DNA from: UBA4416 sp943362175
GTDB taxonomy: Bacteria > Bacteroidota > Bacteroidia > B-17B0 > Aurantibacillaceae
Length of the DNA stretch: 64,000 nucleotides
Direction of reading: 5' to 3'
Assembly (NCBI GenBank): GCA_943362175.1
Contig: CALRIU020000006.1
Coordinates: 124,001-188,000 of the forward strand
Positions 16,947 through 26,129 of the stretch are shown here, piece after piece. Position 1 is the first letter of the stretch. Every line of letters starts with the position of its first letter. A program made the translations under genes and the position numbers. Under the pieces are notes generated by a model. It was not told where the DNA came from. It searched no databases and was given only the letters and a program-made list of their open reading frames with translations.

Positions 16947-18641
16947 ATGAATTTTAACATTTCTGCTTTGGTGATTGCGGGTTGTTTTTTTGCTCTTACC
17001 AGCTGTAAGCATGAGGGTTCCGGAGCCGATAAAAAACGTTCAGACAAAAATGGTGGCACATTTTCTATGGCTGAAAACTCCGAAGTAGGAACCTTATTCC
17101 CCCACATGATCACTGCCCAGGTGGAAGGCCTCATTACTTCCCAGATCCAGGAGCCGCTTGTGAGGTTAAATCCTAAAACCCTGGAGGTAATTCCGGGCCT
17201 GGCTCAAAGCTGGGAGATTTCGGCGGATGGAAAGACCATCACCTTCCACCTCGCAAAAGGCGCTCATTTCCAGGATGATAAATGTTACAGCGGTGGCGCA
17301 GGCCCTGAGATTACCAGCAAAGATGTGAAATACACCCTTGAGCTTTTGTCTACAAAATCGGACATGAATTACCAGTTTGAAACCATCCTGAAAGACAGGC
17401 TGGTGGGTGCCAATGAATTCTACAACAAAAAAGCCAATTCCATATCCGGCCTCAAGGTGATTGATGATCATACCTTTTCGCTGGAGCTGGTTAGTCCAAG
17501 CCTGAGCTTTTTGAAGCTCCTGGCCAATCCTGCCGCTGCTATCCTGAATGAAACAGCGGTGAAAGCCTACGGCAAAGACCTCAAAACAGGAGCAGGCCCT
17601 TACAGATATGACGCCTCGTCTACCAAAGAGAAATTTGTGCTGACCCGCAACCCCAACTATTATGCGACCGACAGCGCCGGTTGCAGCCTGCCTTACCTCG
17701 ATACGGTTGTGGTGAATATCCTGCCGATTGAAGATGGTCTTGCCCTGTTCGAAAGCCAGAAGCTGGACCTGATCAACACGCTCCCTTCCATGAGGGTAAA
17801 GGAGATTGTGGAGAAGAACATCAAGGAGTTTGCCGGCAATCCGCCGCGCTATATCCTGCAACGCGAGCCGGAAATGATCAGCCAGTTTTATGTGTTCAAT
17901 ACCAAAATGCCTCCTTTCGACAATATCAAGGTGCGCCAGGCCCTTAACTACGCCATCGACCGCGACAAGCTGGTAGACAATGTATTGAAGGGACAGGCCA
18001 TCGGCTCCGCGGTGTACGGCATTACGCCTAATACGTTTGTGGGCTATAACATCAAAAATATTCACGGCTATTCCCTCGACCTGGAAAAGGCGCACCAGCT
18101 CCTGGCTGAAGCCGGATACCCTAACGGTGCGGGCTTCCCGGAGATCAACGTTTTGGTGAATTCGGGCAATTCACGCAACAGCTCTGTGGCGGTGGAACTC
18201 CAGAAACAGCTGAAGCAAAACCTGAACATCAACATCAATTTCGAATCGCTGCCTAACACACAGAAATACGACCTGCAGATGCATGGCAAAAGCCCTCTTT
18301 TCAGGGATGCCTGGGTGGCGGATTACCCAAGCCCTGAGTCCTTTCTGAGCCTGTTTGTGGGAGAGGCGGTACCGGCTGATAATAGCGCCAGAAGCTTCCC
18401 CAATACCTCACGCTACCAAAATCCTGTGTATGACGATTACTTCAAAAAAGGACGCGCCTCCAATATCAAGGACAGCAGCTACGCCAACTTTATGCGTGCA
18501 GAGCAGATTTTGATGAATGATGCGGTTATTATGCCTCTTTGGTACGAGGGCTCTTACCGCCTGCTCACCAATAAGATCAAAAATCTGAACCTGAACGGTA
18601 TGCGTTATTACGATTTGAGCAAAGCATACAAAGTACATTAA
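16947..18641 (+). CDS. Peptide/nickel-type ABC transporter substrate-binding lipoprotein
   Basis: A 564-residue family 5 solute-binding protein (OppA/DppA type). The lipoprotein signal ends in LTSC, placing Cys20 as the lipidated residue. Family signatures include the early EPLVRLNPKTLEVIPGLAQS, then WEISADGKTITFHLAKGAHF. NIKVRQALNYAIDRDKLV comes near the middle and RDAWVADYPSPESFL towards the end. It would deliver oligopeptides to a permease, but no permease or ATPase genes adjoin it. A near-consensus TATATTTA at 16912-16919 may be its -7 element. Confidence 0.9.
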   Translation: MNFNISALVIAGCFFALTSCKHEGSGADKKRSDKNGGTFSMAENSEVGTLFPHMITAQVEGLITSQIQEPLVRLNPKTLEVIPGLAQSWEISADGKTITFHLAKGAHFQDDKCYSGGAGPEITSKDVKYTLELLSTKSDMNYQFETILKDRLVGANEFYNKKANSISGLKVIDDHTFSLELVSPSLSFLKLLANPAAAILNETAVKAYGKDLKTGAGPYRYDASSTKEKFVLTRNPNYYATDSAGCSLPYLDTVVVNILPIEDGLALFESQKLDLINTLPSMRVKEIVEKNIKEFAGNPPRYILQREPEMISQFYVFNTKMPPFDNIKVRQALNYAIDRDKLVDNVLKGQAIGSAVYGITPNTFVGYNIKNIHGYSLDLEKAHQLLAEAGYPNGAGFPEINVLVNSGNSRNSSVAVELQKQLKQNLNININFESLPNTQKYDLQMHGKSPLFRDAWVADYPSPESFLSLFVGEAVPADNSARSFPNTSRYQNPVYDDYFKKGRASNIKDSSYANFMRAEQILMNDAVIMPLWYEGSYRLLTNKIKNLNLNGMRYYDLSKAYKVH

Positions 18642-18688
18642 CCGAAGCGCGCCTCTGGTTCTGAAAAGGCCACAGGCTCTCCCCTCCC

Positions 18689-19645
18689 ATGGCCGACTAC
18701 TACTCCATACTTGGTGTATCTAAAACCGCTAACGACATCGAGATCAAAGCTGCATTCCGCAGGCTGGCAATGATCTACCATCCCGATAAAAATCCGAATA
18801 ACCCGGACGCCAAACAGGTATTCGAAAATGTCCTGAAAGCCTACAATACCCTGATCCATCCCTCTTCGAGGAGGCGTTACGACCAGAGGACAAGCGATGC
18901 CACGCACATTTCCAAGACGCAGCACAACAAGCGCAAAACACAGAAGGAATGGACCTTTACGGAAGAGGAAATGCAAAGGCGGCAGTATTATGAGAAATAC
19001 TATAAGGCCAAGCAGCAGGAAAAGGCCCGGCAGCAAACGCCTCCGCCCAAAGCCCACAGCGACTACAAGTACGTGCTCTTTGCCACACCTATTGCAGTAG
19101 GCCTGCTCATGCTCATCATTTCCATGTTTACGAAAGTGCCTGAAACGGTGCCCCTGCCTCCCAAAAAAGAGGAAGTGAAAACAGAAGAGAAAATGCCCGA
19201 GCTTGTGGAATTACCGGAAGGACAGCTGGCTACCGGCAAAACGCCCTATTCGGGCTACTTTGGCGGCGTGCGCACCTTCAGCACACACAACACGCTCCGC
19301 ATCAATAACACGACAGAGTATGATGCCGTGGTGGTGCTCTTCGATAAAGAAACACATCAGTACCTGCAACATGCCTATCTGCAGGCCTCCTACGCCATCG
19401 AATTTAAAAAACTGCCTGTTACCGGTGTGTATTGGAAATCCATGATGGGCAGGCACTGGAATGAGAATAAGCTCATGGCGGAGAATGAAGCCATTGGCGC
19501 CTTCGACAGCATCGTGCAATTTCAGAACCGTAGGCGGGCGCCGCTTGTTTTCAGGGATGATTCCGCTGTAGTAACTAAGATGGAACTGGTGAAAGCCGGA
19601 TCTAAAAAATACATAGGTAGTGAAGCTGATTTTTTTGCAAGGTAG
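18689..19645 (+). CDS. J-domain protein with one membrane segment
   Basis: A 318-residue protein. Residues 1-65 are a J domain (YYSILGVSKTANDIEIKAAF) with the HPD motif in YHPDKNPNN, which stimulates Hsp70 ATPase. A Gln/Lys-rich linker follows, then one membrane helix at about 130-150 (YKYVLFATPIAVGLLMLIIS). The remaining 165 residues are an unknown domain, ending LVFRDDSAVVTKMELVKAG. There is no G/F region or zinc domain, so it is not DnaJ itself but a specialised membrane co-chaperone. The next gene starts immediately after its stop. Confidence 0.88.
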   Translation: MADYYSILGVSKTANDIEIKAAFRRLAMIYHPDKNPNNPDAKQVFENVLKAYNTLIHPSSRRRYDQRTSDATHISKTQHNKRKTQKEWTFTEEEMQRRQYYEKYYKAKQQEKARQQTPPPKAHSDYKYVLFATPIAVGLLMLIISMFTKVPETVPLPPKKEEVKTEEKMPELVELPEGQLATGKTPYSGYFGGVRTFSTHNTLRINNTTEYDAVVVLFDKETHQYLQHAYLQASYAIEFKKLPVTGVYWKSMMGRHWNENKLMAENEAIGAFDSIVQFQNRRRAPLVFRDDSAVVTKMELVKAGSKKYIGSEADFFAR

Positions 19646-20473
19646 ATGATGATCCGCAAATCCACAGAATTTAAAAAAGGTACTGTCACCTTTACCGATA
19701 GCGGCAAAGGCCGCGTCGTCGTACTGTTGCATGGCTTCCTGGGCTCTTCGGAGATCTGGGAAAAGACCATGGAGGCGCTTTCGAAATCATACCGCGTGAT
19801 TGCTATTAACCTTCCGGGGCATGGCGGTACCGACTGCTTCGGCTATGTACATACCATGGAGCTGAATGCCCGCTGCGTGAAAGCGGTGATGGATCATCTG
19901 CGCTTAAAAAAGTATGTGATCGTAGGGCATAGCATGGGCGGGTACACAGCCCTGGCTTTCGCAGATATGTTCCCGGATAACCTGAAAGGCCTCTGCCTCT
20001 ATCACTCTACAGCTTATGCCGATACGGAGGAAAAGAAAAGAGACCGCACACGCTCGGTGAAAGTGGTAAAAGCCAATCACCGGATTTATACTTCGGAAGT
20101 CATCAAAAATTTGTTTGCCGATAAAAACAAAAAGTACCTGAAACAGGAAATTGCCTTTGCACAAAAAATTGCGTCAACCGTTTCCAAGCAGTCGGTGATT
20201 GCTTCGCTGGAAGGCATGAAAGACCGCCCGAACCGGGACCTTGTGCTGGGCATGGTGCAGTATCCGGTCATGATGGTCATAGGAGAGCATGACCGGTCGT
20301 TGCCTGCGGCGCAGCTGCTGGAACAATCCGAGTTATTAAAAAACAAACACCTGCTTTACCTCGAACACGACGCCCACATGGGATTCCTGGAAAGCCCGAT
20401 CGCGAGCAACATCGCCCTGAAGAAATTTTTACGGGCCTGCTATAAGGCAGAGAAAAGAGACGGAAAGGAGTAA
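19646..20473 (+). CDS. Alpha/beta-fold hydrolase
   Basis: A 275-residue hydrolase. LLHGFLGSSEIW is the oxyanion region, GHSMGGYTALAF is the nucleophile elbow (Ser in GHSMG), and a late HDAHMGFLESP carries the catalytic His. ATG follows the TAG of the J-domain gene without a gap, so the two are cotranscribed. The substrate is not evident; the family covers esterases, lactonases and MenH-like enzymes, and no menaquinone genes are nearby. Two ATGs in tandem leave the start uncertain by one codon. Confidence 0.9.
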   Translation: MMIRKSTEFKKGTVTFTDSGKGRVVVLLHGFLGSSEIWEKTMEALSKSYRVIAINLPGHGGTDCFGYVHTMELNARCVKAVMDHLRLKKYVIVGHSMGGYTALAFADMFPDNLKGLCLYHSTAYADTEEKKRDRTRSVKVVKANHRIYTSEVIKNLFADKNKKYLKQEIAFAQKIASTVSKQSVIASLEGMKDRPNRDLVLGMVQYPVMMVIGEHDRSLPAAQLLEQSELLKNKHLLYLEHDAHMGFLESPIASNIALKKFLRACYKAEKRDGKE

Positions 20474-20540
20474 TGAGATGAAAGGGACAGAAGAGGTATA
20501 ATAAGATTTGAGAGAATAAGCACTTAATTGAACTGTACAA

Positions 20541-20580
20541 AACTCCCTCTTTGAAGAGGGTGGCAGAAGGCCGGGAGATG
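20541..20580. repeat. Short dispersed palindromic element (CTCCCTCTTTG type)
   Basis: This stretch begins CTCCCTCTTTGAAGAGGG, a near-perfect hairpin, and continues into a GGCC-containing end. It lies in the 130-base spacer before the GNAT gene. A related element, in reverse orientation, sits at 33974-34003. The shared CCCTCTTTG core and the G-rich flank suggest one repeat family. Confidence 0.4.
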
Positions 20581-20603
20581 TTGTTCTCATTTAACTTTAA
20601 AGC

Positions 20604-21101
20604 ATGAACATAGAATTTATAACCGCCCAACAACAAGACCTCGAAAAAATTGTGGCCACCTACAACTCTACAGTCGCTTCGAGGCTGGTGACGGCCGATC
20701 TGGAGCCTGTATCCGTAAAGAGCAAGCAGGCCTGGTTTGATGCGCATGATGCTGCGAAAAGGCCTCTGTGGCTGGTGATTGCCAATAACACTTACGCCGG
20801 CTGGATGAGCTTTAACTCCTTTTACGGAAGGCCTGCCTACGACGGCACCGTGGAAGTCAGCATCTACCTCGAAGCATCTGCCAGAGGTAAGGGATTGGGA
20901 AAACACTGCCTTGAGAAAGCCTTTGCTGTTGGCCCGGAACTGAACATCAAAACCTTGCTTGGTTTTATTTTCGATCATAATGAGCCCAGCCTGAAATTAT
21001 TCTACAACATGGGCTTCGAAAAATGGGCCCATCTCCCGAAGATAGCAGACATGGGCGATGCAGAGCGCGGCCTTATCATCCTGGGAAAACGGATTGCTTA
21101 A
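20604..21101 (+). CDS. GNAT family N-acetyltransferase
   Basis: A 165-residue acetyltransferase of the phosphinothricin-acetyltransferase-like branch. It has an early TYNSTVASRL segment, VEVSIYLEASARGKGLGKHC as the acetyl-CoA pyrophosphate loop (RGKGLG), then FIFDHNEPSLKLFYNMGFEK as the conserved helix before the last strands. It transfers an acetyl group to a small amine, whose identity is unknown. It probably forms a pair with the next gene, 24 bases downstream. Confidence 0.9.
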   Translation: MNIEFITAQQQDLEKIVATYNSTVASRLVTADLEPVSVKSKQAWFDAHDAAKRPLWLVIANNTYAGWMSFNSFYGRPAYDGTVEVSIYLEASARGKGLGKHCLEKAFAVGPELNIKTLLGFIFDHNEPSLKLFYNMGFEKWAHLPKIADMGDAERGLIILGKRIA

Positions 21102-21125
21102 AAAACACTTCTGAAATTGACGACC

Positions 21126-21464
21126 ATGAGCTATCAATTATTCCTGGACGATATCCGAACGGTGGCAATGATATATCCTGCAATGGCTGAAAGTGATTTT
21201 GTCATTGTGCGCGACCACAGCGCTTTCAAAAAAACCATTCTAACATGGGGTTTGCCATCCTACATCAGCTTCGACAATGACCTCGGCCTGGATGAGAACA
21301 ATGAACTGGTTCCCGATGGCTATGCCTGCGCTAAATGGCTGGTGTATGAGTCGGGGCTCGATCTGCGGGACCTGAGGTTTTATGTGCATTCGGCTAATCC
21401 CGTCGCCAAAGTTCAGATCGAATCCCTGTTGACTAATTACATCAGGCATTTAAAGGGTCTGTAA
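21126..21464 (+). CDS. Receiver-like protein (cyclic-phosphate-processing cREC type)
   Basis: A 112-residue stand-alone domain. It starts MSYQLFLDDIRTVAMIYP, carries SFDNDLGLDENNE then DGYACAKWLV, and ends with FYVHSANPVAKVQIESLLTNY. The acidic pair at the N-terminus, the DNDLG loop and the HSANP motif match the receiver-like family proposed to act with cyclic-phosphate nucleotide processing. I chose the ATG at 21126; a TTG nine bases earlier would add three residues. No RNA ligase or cyclase gene is adjacent, so its partner is unknown. Confidence 0.7.
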   Translation: MSYQLFLDDIRTVAMIYPAMAESDFVIVRDHSAFKKTILTWGLPSYISFDNDLGLDENNELVPDGYACAKWLVYESGLDLRDLRFYVHSANPVAKVQIESLLTNYIRHLKGL

Positions 21465-21476
21465 GCTCTTCACGAC

Positions 21477-21550
21477 CCGTCATGCCGAACAACGTGAAGC
21501 AATCTGATATGAAGAGAGATTGCGCCGCAAAAAGCAGTTCGCTATGACGG
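21477..21550. repeat. Dispersed inverted repeat between convergent genes (CGTCAT type)
   Basis: The ends CCGTCAT-GC-CGAAC and GTTCG-CT-ATGACGG are inverted with two mismatches. Inside, GCAATCT (21499-21505) pairs with AGATTGC. Nested stems of this kind, with GCAATCT arms and CGTCAT/ATGACG ends, are a common dispersed repeat type in bacterial genomes. It fills the gap between the + gene ending at 21464 and the - gene ending at 21556 and could act as a two-way terminator. Confidence 0.6.
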
Positions 21551-21555
21551 TAAAA

Positions 21556-22638
21556 TTAAGGCTTCTTGTTCATCACATCCGTTTGCACGCGGATGGATTC
21601 CTCGTGGAGGAGTAAACAGATCTTTTCTACGAAAGCTCTTGGAAGACCAATTTTTTCGGCCCATTGCGAGCGGGTTCGCAAAATTTCTTGCCAGCGCTCC
21701 AACTGAAAGATGGTAATGCCGTGTTCTTTTTTATAATCACCCATTTGCTCCATCACCTTCATGCGTTTTTTCAGCACGTTCATGAGCTCATCGTCGATCT
21801 CGTCCACAATGTTCCTGAACTGTTCCAGCTGGTCGTGGCACTCAGGATTATTGGGAAAAGCCTGTCTATAGACCAGGCTATCAAGCAAATCTTTCAGAGC
21901 TGCCGGTGTCAGTTGCTGGGCGGCATCGCTGAGCGCTACTTCAGGGTTGATGTGCGATTCGATCATGAGACCGCTCATGCCAAGGTCCAGCGCTTTTTGT
22001 GCCACATGAGGAATTAATTCACGATTCCCGCAGATGTGGCTAGGGTCGCAGATAAGCGGCAGGTTCGGTAAAATGGTTTTTAATTCGATGGCCATTTCCC
22101 AAAGGGGCTTGTTACGGTATTTGCTTTTTCCGGGATAGTGAAATCCGCGGTGAATGGCTGCCAGCTTCGTAATGCCCGCATTGGAGATCCGCTCGATGGC
22201 GCCGAGCCATAATTGCAGATCGGCATGCACCGGGTTTTTCACCAGCACAGGAATATCCACACCTTTGAGCACATCGGCTATTTCCTGTACGCTAAAAGGA
22301 TTCACGGTTGTCCTTGCTCCGATCCACAGCACATCCACGCCATGCTTCAGCGCCAGCTCGGTATGATGGGCGTTCGCCACTTCCACCGTTGTTTTTAAGC
22401 CGAACTGCTGCTGAACCTGTTTCAGCCATTCGAGCCCGGGCTCGCCCACGCCTTCAAAAGAGTTGGGCCTTGTGCGGGGTTTCCAGATGCCTGCCCTGAA
22501 AAGCTTCACCCGCGGAATCTGCGAGATCTCCCGGGCCGTTTGCAGGACCTGTTCTTCCGATTCCGCACCGCAAGGGCCTGCGATGATCAGGGGCTCATTT
22601 TGCCGGGTAATCCATTCGTTCAGAGGGCTAATAGTCAC
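21556..22638 (-). CDS. Bifunctional DAHP synthase / chorismate mutase
   Basis: A 360-residue fusion. The N-terminal 260 residues are a class I DAHP synthase (LIIAGPCGAESEEQVLQTAR, KPRTRPNSFEGVGEPGLEWL, LICDPSHICGNR), making the first intermediate of the shikimate pathway from PEP and erythrose 4-phosphate. The last 90 residues are an AroQ-type chorismate mutase (VDEIDDELMNVLKKRMKVME, ERWQEILRTRSQWA), converting chorismate to prephenate. Fusion of the pathway's entry and branch enzymes is typical of Bacteroidota and allows prephenate-type feedback. The start codon is GTG. A near-consensus TATATTTA lies about 25 bases upstream. Confidence 0.95.
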   Translation of the reverse strand: MTISPLNEWITRQNEPLIIAGPCGAESEEQVLQTAREISQIPRVKLFRAGIWKPRTRPNSFEGVGEPGLEWLKQVQQQFGLKTTVEVANAHHTELALKHGVDVLWIGARTTVNPFSVQEIADVLKGVDIPVLVKNPVHADLQLWLGAIERISNAGITKLAAIHRGFHYPGKSKYRNKPLWEMAIELKTILPNLPLICDPSHICGNRELIPHVAQKALDLGMSGLMIESHINPEVALSDAAQQLTPAALKDLLDSLVYRQAFPNNPECHDQLEQFRNIVDEIDDELMNVLKKRMKVMEQMGDYKKEHGITIFQLERWQEILRTRSQWAEKIGLPRAFVEKICLLLHEESIRVQTDVMNKKP

Positions 22639-22749
22639 GTGGAAATGTGTTAAAAATTATGGTGTAAATATAACAGTCTTTTCCCTGTAAAGGTTCACTA
22701 CCGCATTTGAGGTATTGTTACGAAAGCCTAAATTCCTGATTTTTACACC

Positions 22750-22902
22750 ATGTGCGATGACTTCAAATTTGAAAAGCCCGGCAAATTAAGCTTTGATTGC
22801 CCGTTGCTGCCCTTTATTGAATGCAGCAAGAAGCATAAAGACTGCTGCAAGAGCTTTAAGAAAGGCGACCGCTGTAAAAAATGCCCGGGCAAAAAGAAAT
22901 AA
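22750..22902 (+). CDS. Small cysteine-rich protein, 50 residues
   Basis: An ATG at 22750 opens a 50-residue frame ending TAA at 22902. The product is Lys-rich and has seven cysteines: one at position 2, one in FDCPLLPF, one in IECSKKHK, a CC pair, and RCKKCPGKKK at the end. The spacing CxxC plus CC suggests metal binding or disulfides. There is no signal peptide. It stands between a minus-strand gene and the glycine-zipper gene. The clean frame, strong Cys bias and own start support a real gene; no function is recognised. Confidence 0.65.
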   Translation: MCDDFKFEKPGKLSFDCPLLPFIECSKKHKDCCKSFKKGDRCKKCPGKKK

Positions 22903-22994
22903 TCATCCTGTGGATTATTTTCCCCTTTTAACTGCCATTTAACACTCCTTCTGCTGGCAATGCTTTCGATCATGTTTTAGTAAAAACCTAAACC

Positions 22995-23450
22995 ATGAAA
23001 ACGATCCTTTCAACAGCCATTATTGCCTCTATATTTGCCGTTTCCTGCGGTGCCTCGGCAAAACAGGAAGCCGAAATCCAGGCAGCCAAACAGCAGACGC
23101 TTGATTCCATTAACCAGGTTCAGACAGCAGCCCGCATCGAGCAGCTCAGGCAGGATTCCATTAAACATGCGGAACAACAACAAAGAGCAGTGGCTGCCTC
23201 TAACAACAATGGCAGCACTTCTTCTGAGCCGCAAACAGCCGCACAAAAGAAAAAAGGCATGAGTAATACCACCAAAGGTGCCCTGATCGGCACAGGCGCG
23301 GGCGTTGTAACAGGTGCGATCATCGGTGCGGCCACCAGCGACGATCAAGCCAAAGGAGCTGTCATCGGCGGTGTGATCGGTGGTGCGGTTGGCTCAGGTG
23401 CGGGTTATGGTACGGGCGCCGCGGTAGATAAAAAGAAGAAAAAAGAATAA
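22995..23450 (+). CDS. Glycine-zipper lipoprotein
   Basis: A 151-residue envelope protein. The signal peptide has a lipobox (FAVSC, Cys19). Residues 25-70 are a Gln/Ala/Glu-rich helix likely to form a coiled coil. Residues 90-140 are a glycine-zipper module of GxxxG repeats (KGALIGTGAGVVTGAIIGAA, then GAVIGGVIGGAVGSGAGYG), the YMGG-like type that inserts or packs in membranes. It ends with a run of Lys. It probably sits in the outer membrane facing the periplasm; the function of the family is poorly known. Confidence 0.85.
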   Translation: MKTILSTAIIASIFAVSCGASAKQEAEIQAAKQQTLDSINQVQTAARIEQLRQDSIKHAEQQQRAVAASNNNGSTSSEPQTAAQKKKGMSNTTKGALIGTGAGVVTGAIIGAATSDDQAKGAVIGGVIGGAVGSGAGYGTGAAVDKKKKKE

Positions 23451-23463
23451 ATAATAAACGGCG

Positions 23464-25308
23464 TTACCTGCAATACTTTTGTAAAGCGGGTACTGCTGCC
23501 TCAAAGCCCATGTCGGCGGCCCTTTTCAGGTCGGCGCATGGGTTTTCTTTTAGGTTGGCTTTTGCCACACCTTTCCAGTAATACGCCTCCGCGAAATTAG
23601 GATCGAGGCTGGTGGCCGTATCCAGGTCGTTGAGGCAGGCATGCAGGTTTTGCTGCTTGCCGTATAAGATGGCGCGGCGCATATAAAATAAAGGATTGTC
23701 CTGCGCAAAGTAAAGGGCTTTGTTGTAATAATCAAGCGCCCGGCTCAGCTCATTCAGATCGTCATAGCTGGTGGCGATAACATACAGGGCTTTGATGTTC
23801 TGAGGCTCTGTCTTTAACACGGCCTGAGCATCGGCGATGGCTTTGGTATAATCATGCAGCGTGTAATACACGTTAGCCCTTGCCACATAGGCTTTCGGGT
23901 ATTGTTTCAGATCGATGGCCCTCGTAAAATCCGCCAGGGCTTCGGCCATGCGGTTGGTTTGCGCATAGAGCAGCCCGCGGTTATAGTAGCCTTTATAGTA
24001 GTTGACATTTTCGTTGATGGCTGCATTCAGGTAGCTCAGCGACTGATCGTAATTTTTATTGAGCATGTGTTCTGCTCCAAGGCTGTTCAAGGCCACAAAG
24101 GAGTGGGGGTATTTTTTAATGATATCGCTATAAAGGTTGATGCTGTTCTTCCAGGCACCGGTTCTGAAAAACGTCAGGCTTCCCAAGATCAGCACCAGGC
24201 CCAGGGCAAGGTACTGCAGTTGTTTTTCCTTCAGGTGAAACAGCGAAACCAGTGTCCAGGCAAGCCCCAGTACCGGCAGGTACATGTAACGGTCGGCAGT
24301 AAGCACTTCGCCGAAAGGCAACAGCTGTAATACCAGCAGGAGATTGCTGATAAAAAAGAGCAGGCCAAACCAGGCGGCTTTTCGCCCGGAGCGGTAGAGC
24401 TTAAAACACAGAAAAATCAGCACAGCGATCATAGCATAACCCAGGATCAACGCCAGGAGCTTATTCTGCGGATAAGGATAGATGACCGATAAATTGGCGG
24501 GCACCAGGAATTTGGCGATGTATTGCAGGAGCGCGTAACCTGCATAGCCGATGCGCTCGTGAATGGCGTAAGCGTGGCTCCCGTTAATAAATTTATCTTC
24601 TGTACGGGTGTAGATCGTTACGAGACCTATCACCAGCGCCAGGAGGGCAAAAGGAATTTTATTAAGAATGACTTCCTTCACGGATGGTTTTTCTTTGAGC
24701 AGGTAATCGAGCAGAATCATGCACAGGGGAAAACAGATCGCGGAAGGCTTGCTGAGAACAGCCGCTATAAAGAACAGGAGTGCCCAGATATAGTATTTAC
24801 GGGCATTTTCGAGGCAATACCTGCCGTAGCAGATGAGACCCCATAAAAAAAACTGCGCATAGAGGATGTTGTTCTTGGCCGACACCCAGGCTACGGTTTC
24901 CACCTGCAAGGGATGAACGCAAAAAATCACGGCACAAAGCATGGCCTTTGCCTTGTCCCTCAAAATAAGCTGTGAAAGCTGATATACCAGGACGGCGTTG
25001 AATACATGCAACAGGAGATTGATGCCATGATGCGCTGCCGCATTGCCATGAAACAGGAGCCAGTCGATGGCAAAGCCCAGCATGGTAAAAGGCGCATAGT
25101 TCCCCACATAATAGCTGGTAAAAAAAGCCTTGATATCGAAGCGATGAACGTCTTTATTGTTCAGGAGCACATCACCATCGTCCCAGCTGATAAAGCCTGA
25201 GGAGAACAGCCTGGAATACACGAGCCCCGCCAGCAGGCAGAGTAAGATAACATACAGCACTGGAGGCTTGCGATTTATGAGTGGCGGCGTGGTATTCAAG
25301 GCAAACAA
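23464..25308 (-). CDS. Membrane glycosyltransferase-like protein with C-terminal TPR repeats
   Basis: A 614-residue protein. About ten membrane segments span residues 15-400, with WDDGDVLLNN near the N-terminus (the acidic pair of PMT/TMTC-like transferases) and HPLQVETVAWVSAKNNILYA after it. Residues 430-610 are five or more TPR units (YYKGYYNRGLLYAQTNRMAE, PKAYVARANVYYTLHDYTKA). The layout matches TMTC-type O-mannosyltransferase-like proteins. The start is uncertain: the track-length frame opens at a TTG (25308) overlapping a TAAATTTG, so a GTG near 25260 is possible. Confidence 0.85.
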   Translation of the reverse strand: MFALNTTPPLINRKPPVLYVILLCLLAGLVYSRLFSSGFISWDDGDVLLNNKDVHRFDIKAFFTSYYVGNYAPFTMLGFAIDWLLFHGNAAAHHGINLLLHVFNAVLVYQLSQLILRDKAKAMLCAVIFCVHPLQVETVAWVSAKNNILYAQFFLWGLICYGRYCLENARKYYIWALLFFIAAVLSKPSAICFPLCMILLDYLLKEKPSVKEVILNKIPFALLALVIGLVTIYTRTEDKFINGSHAYAIHERIGYAGYALLQYIAKFLVPANLSVIYPYPQNKLLALILGYAMIAVLIFLCFKLYRSGRKAAWFGLLFFISNLLLVLQLLPFGEVLTADRYMYLPVLGLAWTLVSLFHLKEKQLQYLALGLVLILGSLTFFRTGAWKNSINLYSDIIKKYPHSFVALNSLGAEHMLNKNYDQSLSYLNAAINENVNYYKGYYNRGLLYAQTNRMAEALADFTRAIDLKQYPKAYVARANVYYTLHDYTKAIADAQAVLKTEPQNIKALYVIATSYDDLNELSRALDYYNKALYFAQDNPLFYMRRAILYGKQQNLHACLNDLDTATSLDPNFAEAYYWKGVAKANLKENPCADLKRAADMGFEAAVPALQKYCR

Positions 25309-25358
25309 ATTTAATATTTTAGTTCTTTGTTTTGATAACTAAATCTTAAATTTACGCT

Positions 25359-26129
25359 GTGCCACAAATCTCAGTCGTTATTATCACTTATAATGAGGAA
25401 AGGAACATCGCCCGTTGCCTGGAGTCGGTAGCCTCGGTGGCCGATGAAATCGTCGTCCTGGATTCCTTCAGTAAAGACCGCACAAAAGAGATCTGCGCTT
25501 CTTACGGCGTGAAATTCTACGAGCATGCTTTCGACGGGCATATCCAGCAAAAGAACCGGGCCATTACCTATGCCACTCATCCTTATATTTTATCGCTGGA
25601 TGCCGATGAGGCCCTGGATGACACGCTGAAAAAATCCATCCTGGACGCCAAGGTCAACTGGACGCATGACGGCTATTACATGAACCGACTCACCAATTAC
25701 TGCGGACACTGGGTAAGGCACTGCAACTGGTATCCCGATACCAAGCTGCGCCTCTGGGACAGCCGCAAAGGTTCCTGGACAGGCATCAACCCACATGATA
25801 AATACGAGCTGAAAGAGGGCGACCGGAATACGAAGCACATCAAAGGCGATATTTTGCATTACAGCTATTACAGCGTCGAAGATCATTACAAGCAGGTAGA
25901 GTATTTCACGAACATTGCTTCCAAAGCCTTTGTGGAAGCCGGGAAGAAAGCACCGCTCTATAAGCTGCTGTTAAATCCCGTTGCCAAGTTTATCGATCAT
26001 TACTTGCTGCACCTGGGCTTCCTGGATGGCAAAGCCGGCTACCTGATCTCGAAGATCTCGGCCTATGCGACTTACCTCAAGTATAAAAAGATAAGGAACA
26101 TTTATAAAACACAGGCGCTTGCACAATGA
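25359..26129 (+). CDS. Family 2 glycosyltransferase (WaaE/KdtX-like)
   Basis: A 256-residue GT-A enzyme. It has ISVVIITYNEERNIARCLES at the N-terminus, a DSFSKDRTKEIC strand, and LSLDADEALDD as the DxD metal/UDP site. The later WYPDTKLRLWDSRKGSWTG and HYSYYSVEDHYKQVEYFTNI match the lipopolysaccharide core glucosyltransferase group. The start is GTG at 25359. The tail overlaps the start of the following heptosyltransferase-like gene by 11 bases, and the pair probably acts on the lipopolysaccharide core. Confidence 0.92.
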   Translation: MPQISVVIITYNEERNIARCLESVASVADEIVVLDSFSKDRTKEICASYGVKFYEHAFDGHIQQKNRAITYATHPYILSLDADEALDDTLKKSILDAKVNWTHDGYYMNRLTNYCGHWVRHCNWYPDTKLRLWDSRKGSWTGINPHDKYELKEGDRNTKHIKGDILHYSYYSVEDHYKQVEYFTNIASKAFVEAGKKAPLYKLLLNPVAKFIDHYLLHLGFLDGKAGYLISKISAYATYLKYKKIRNIYKTQALAQ

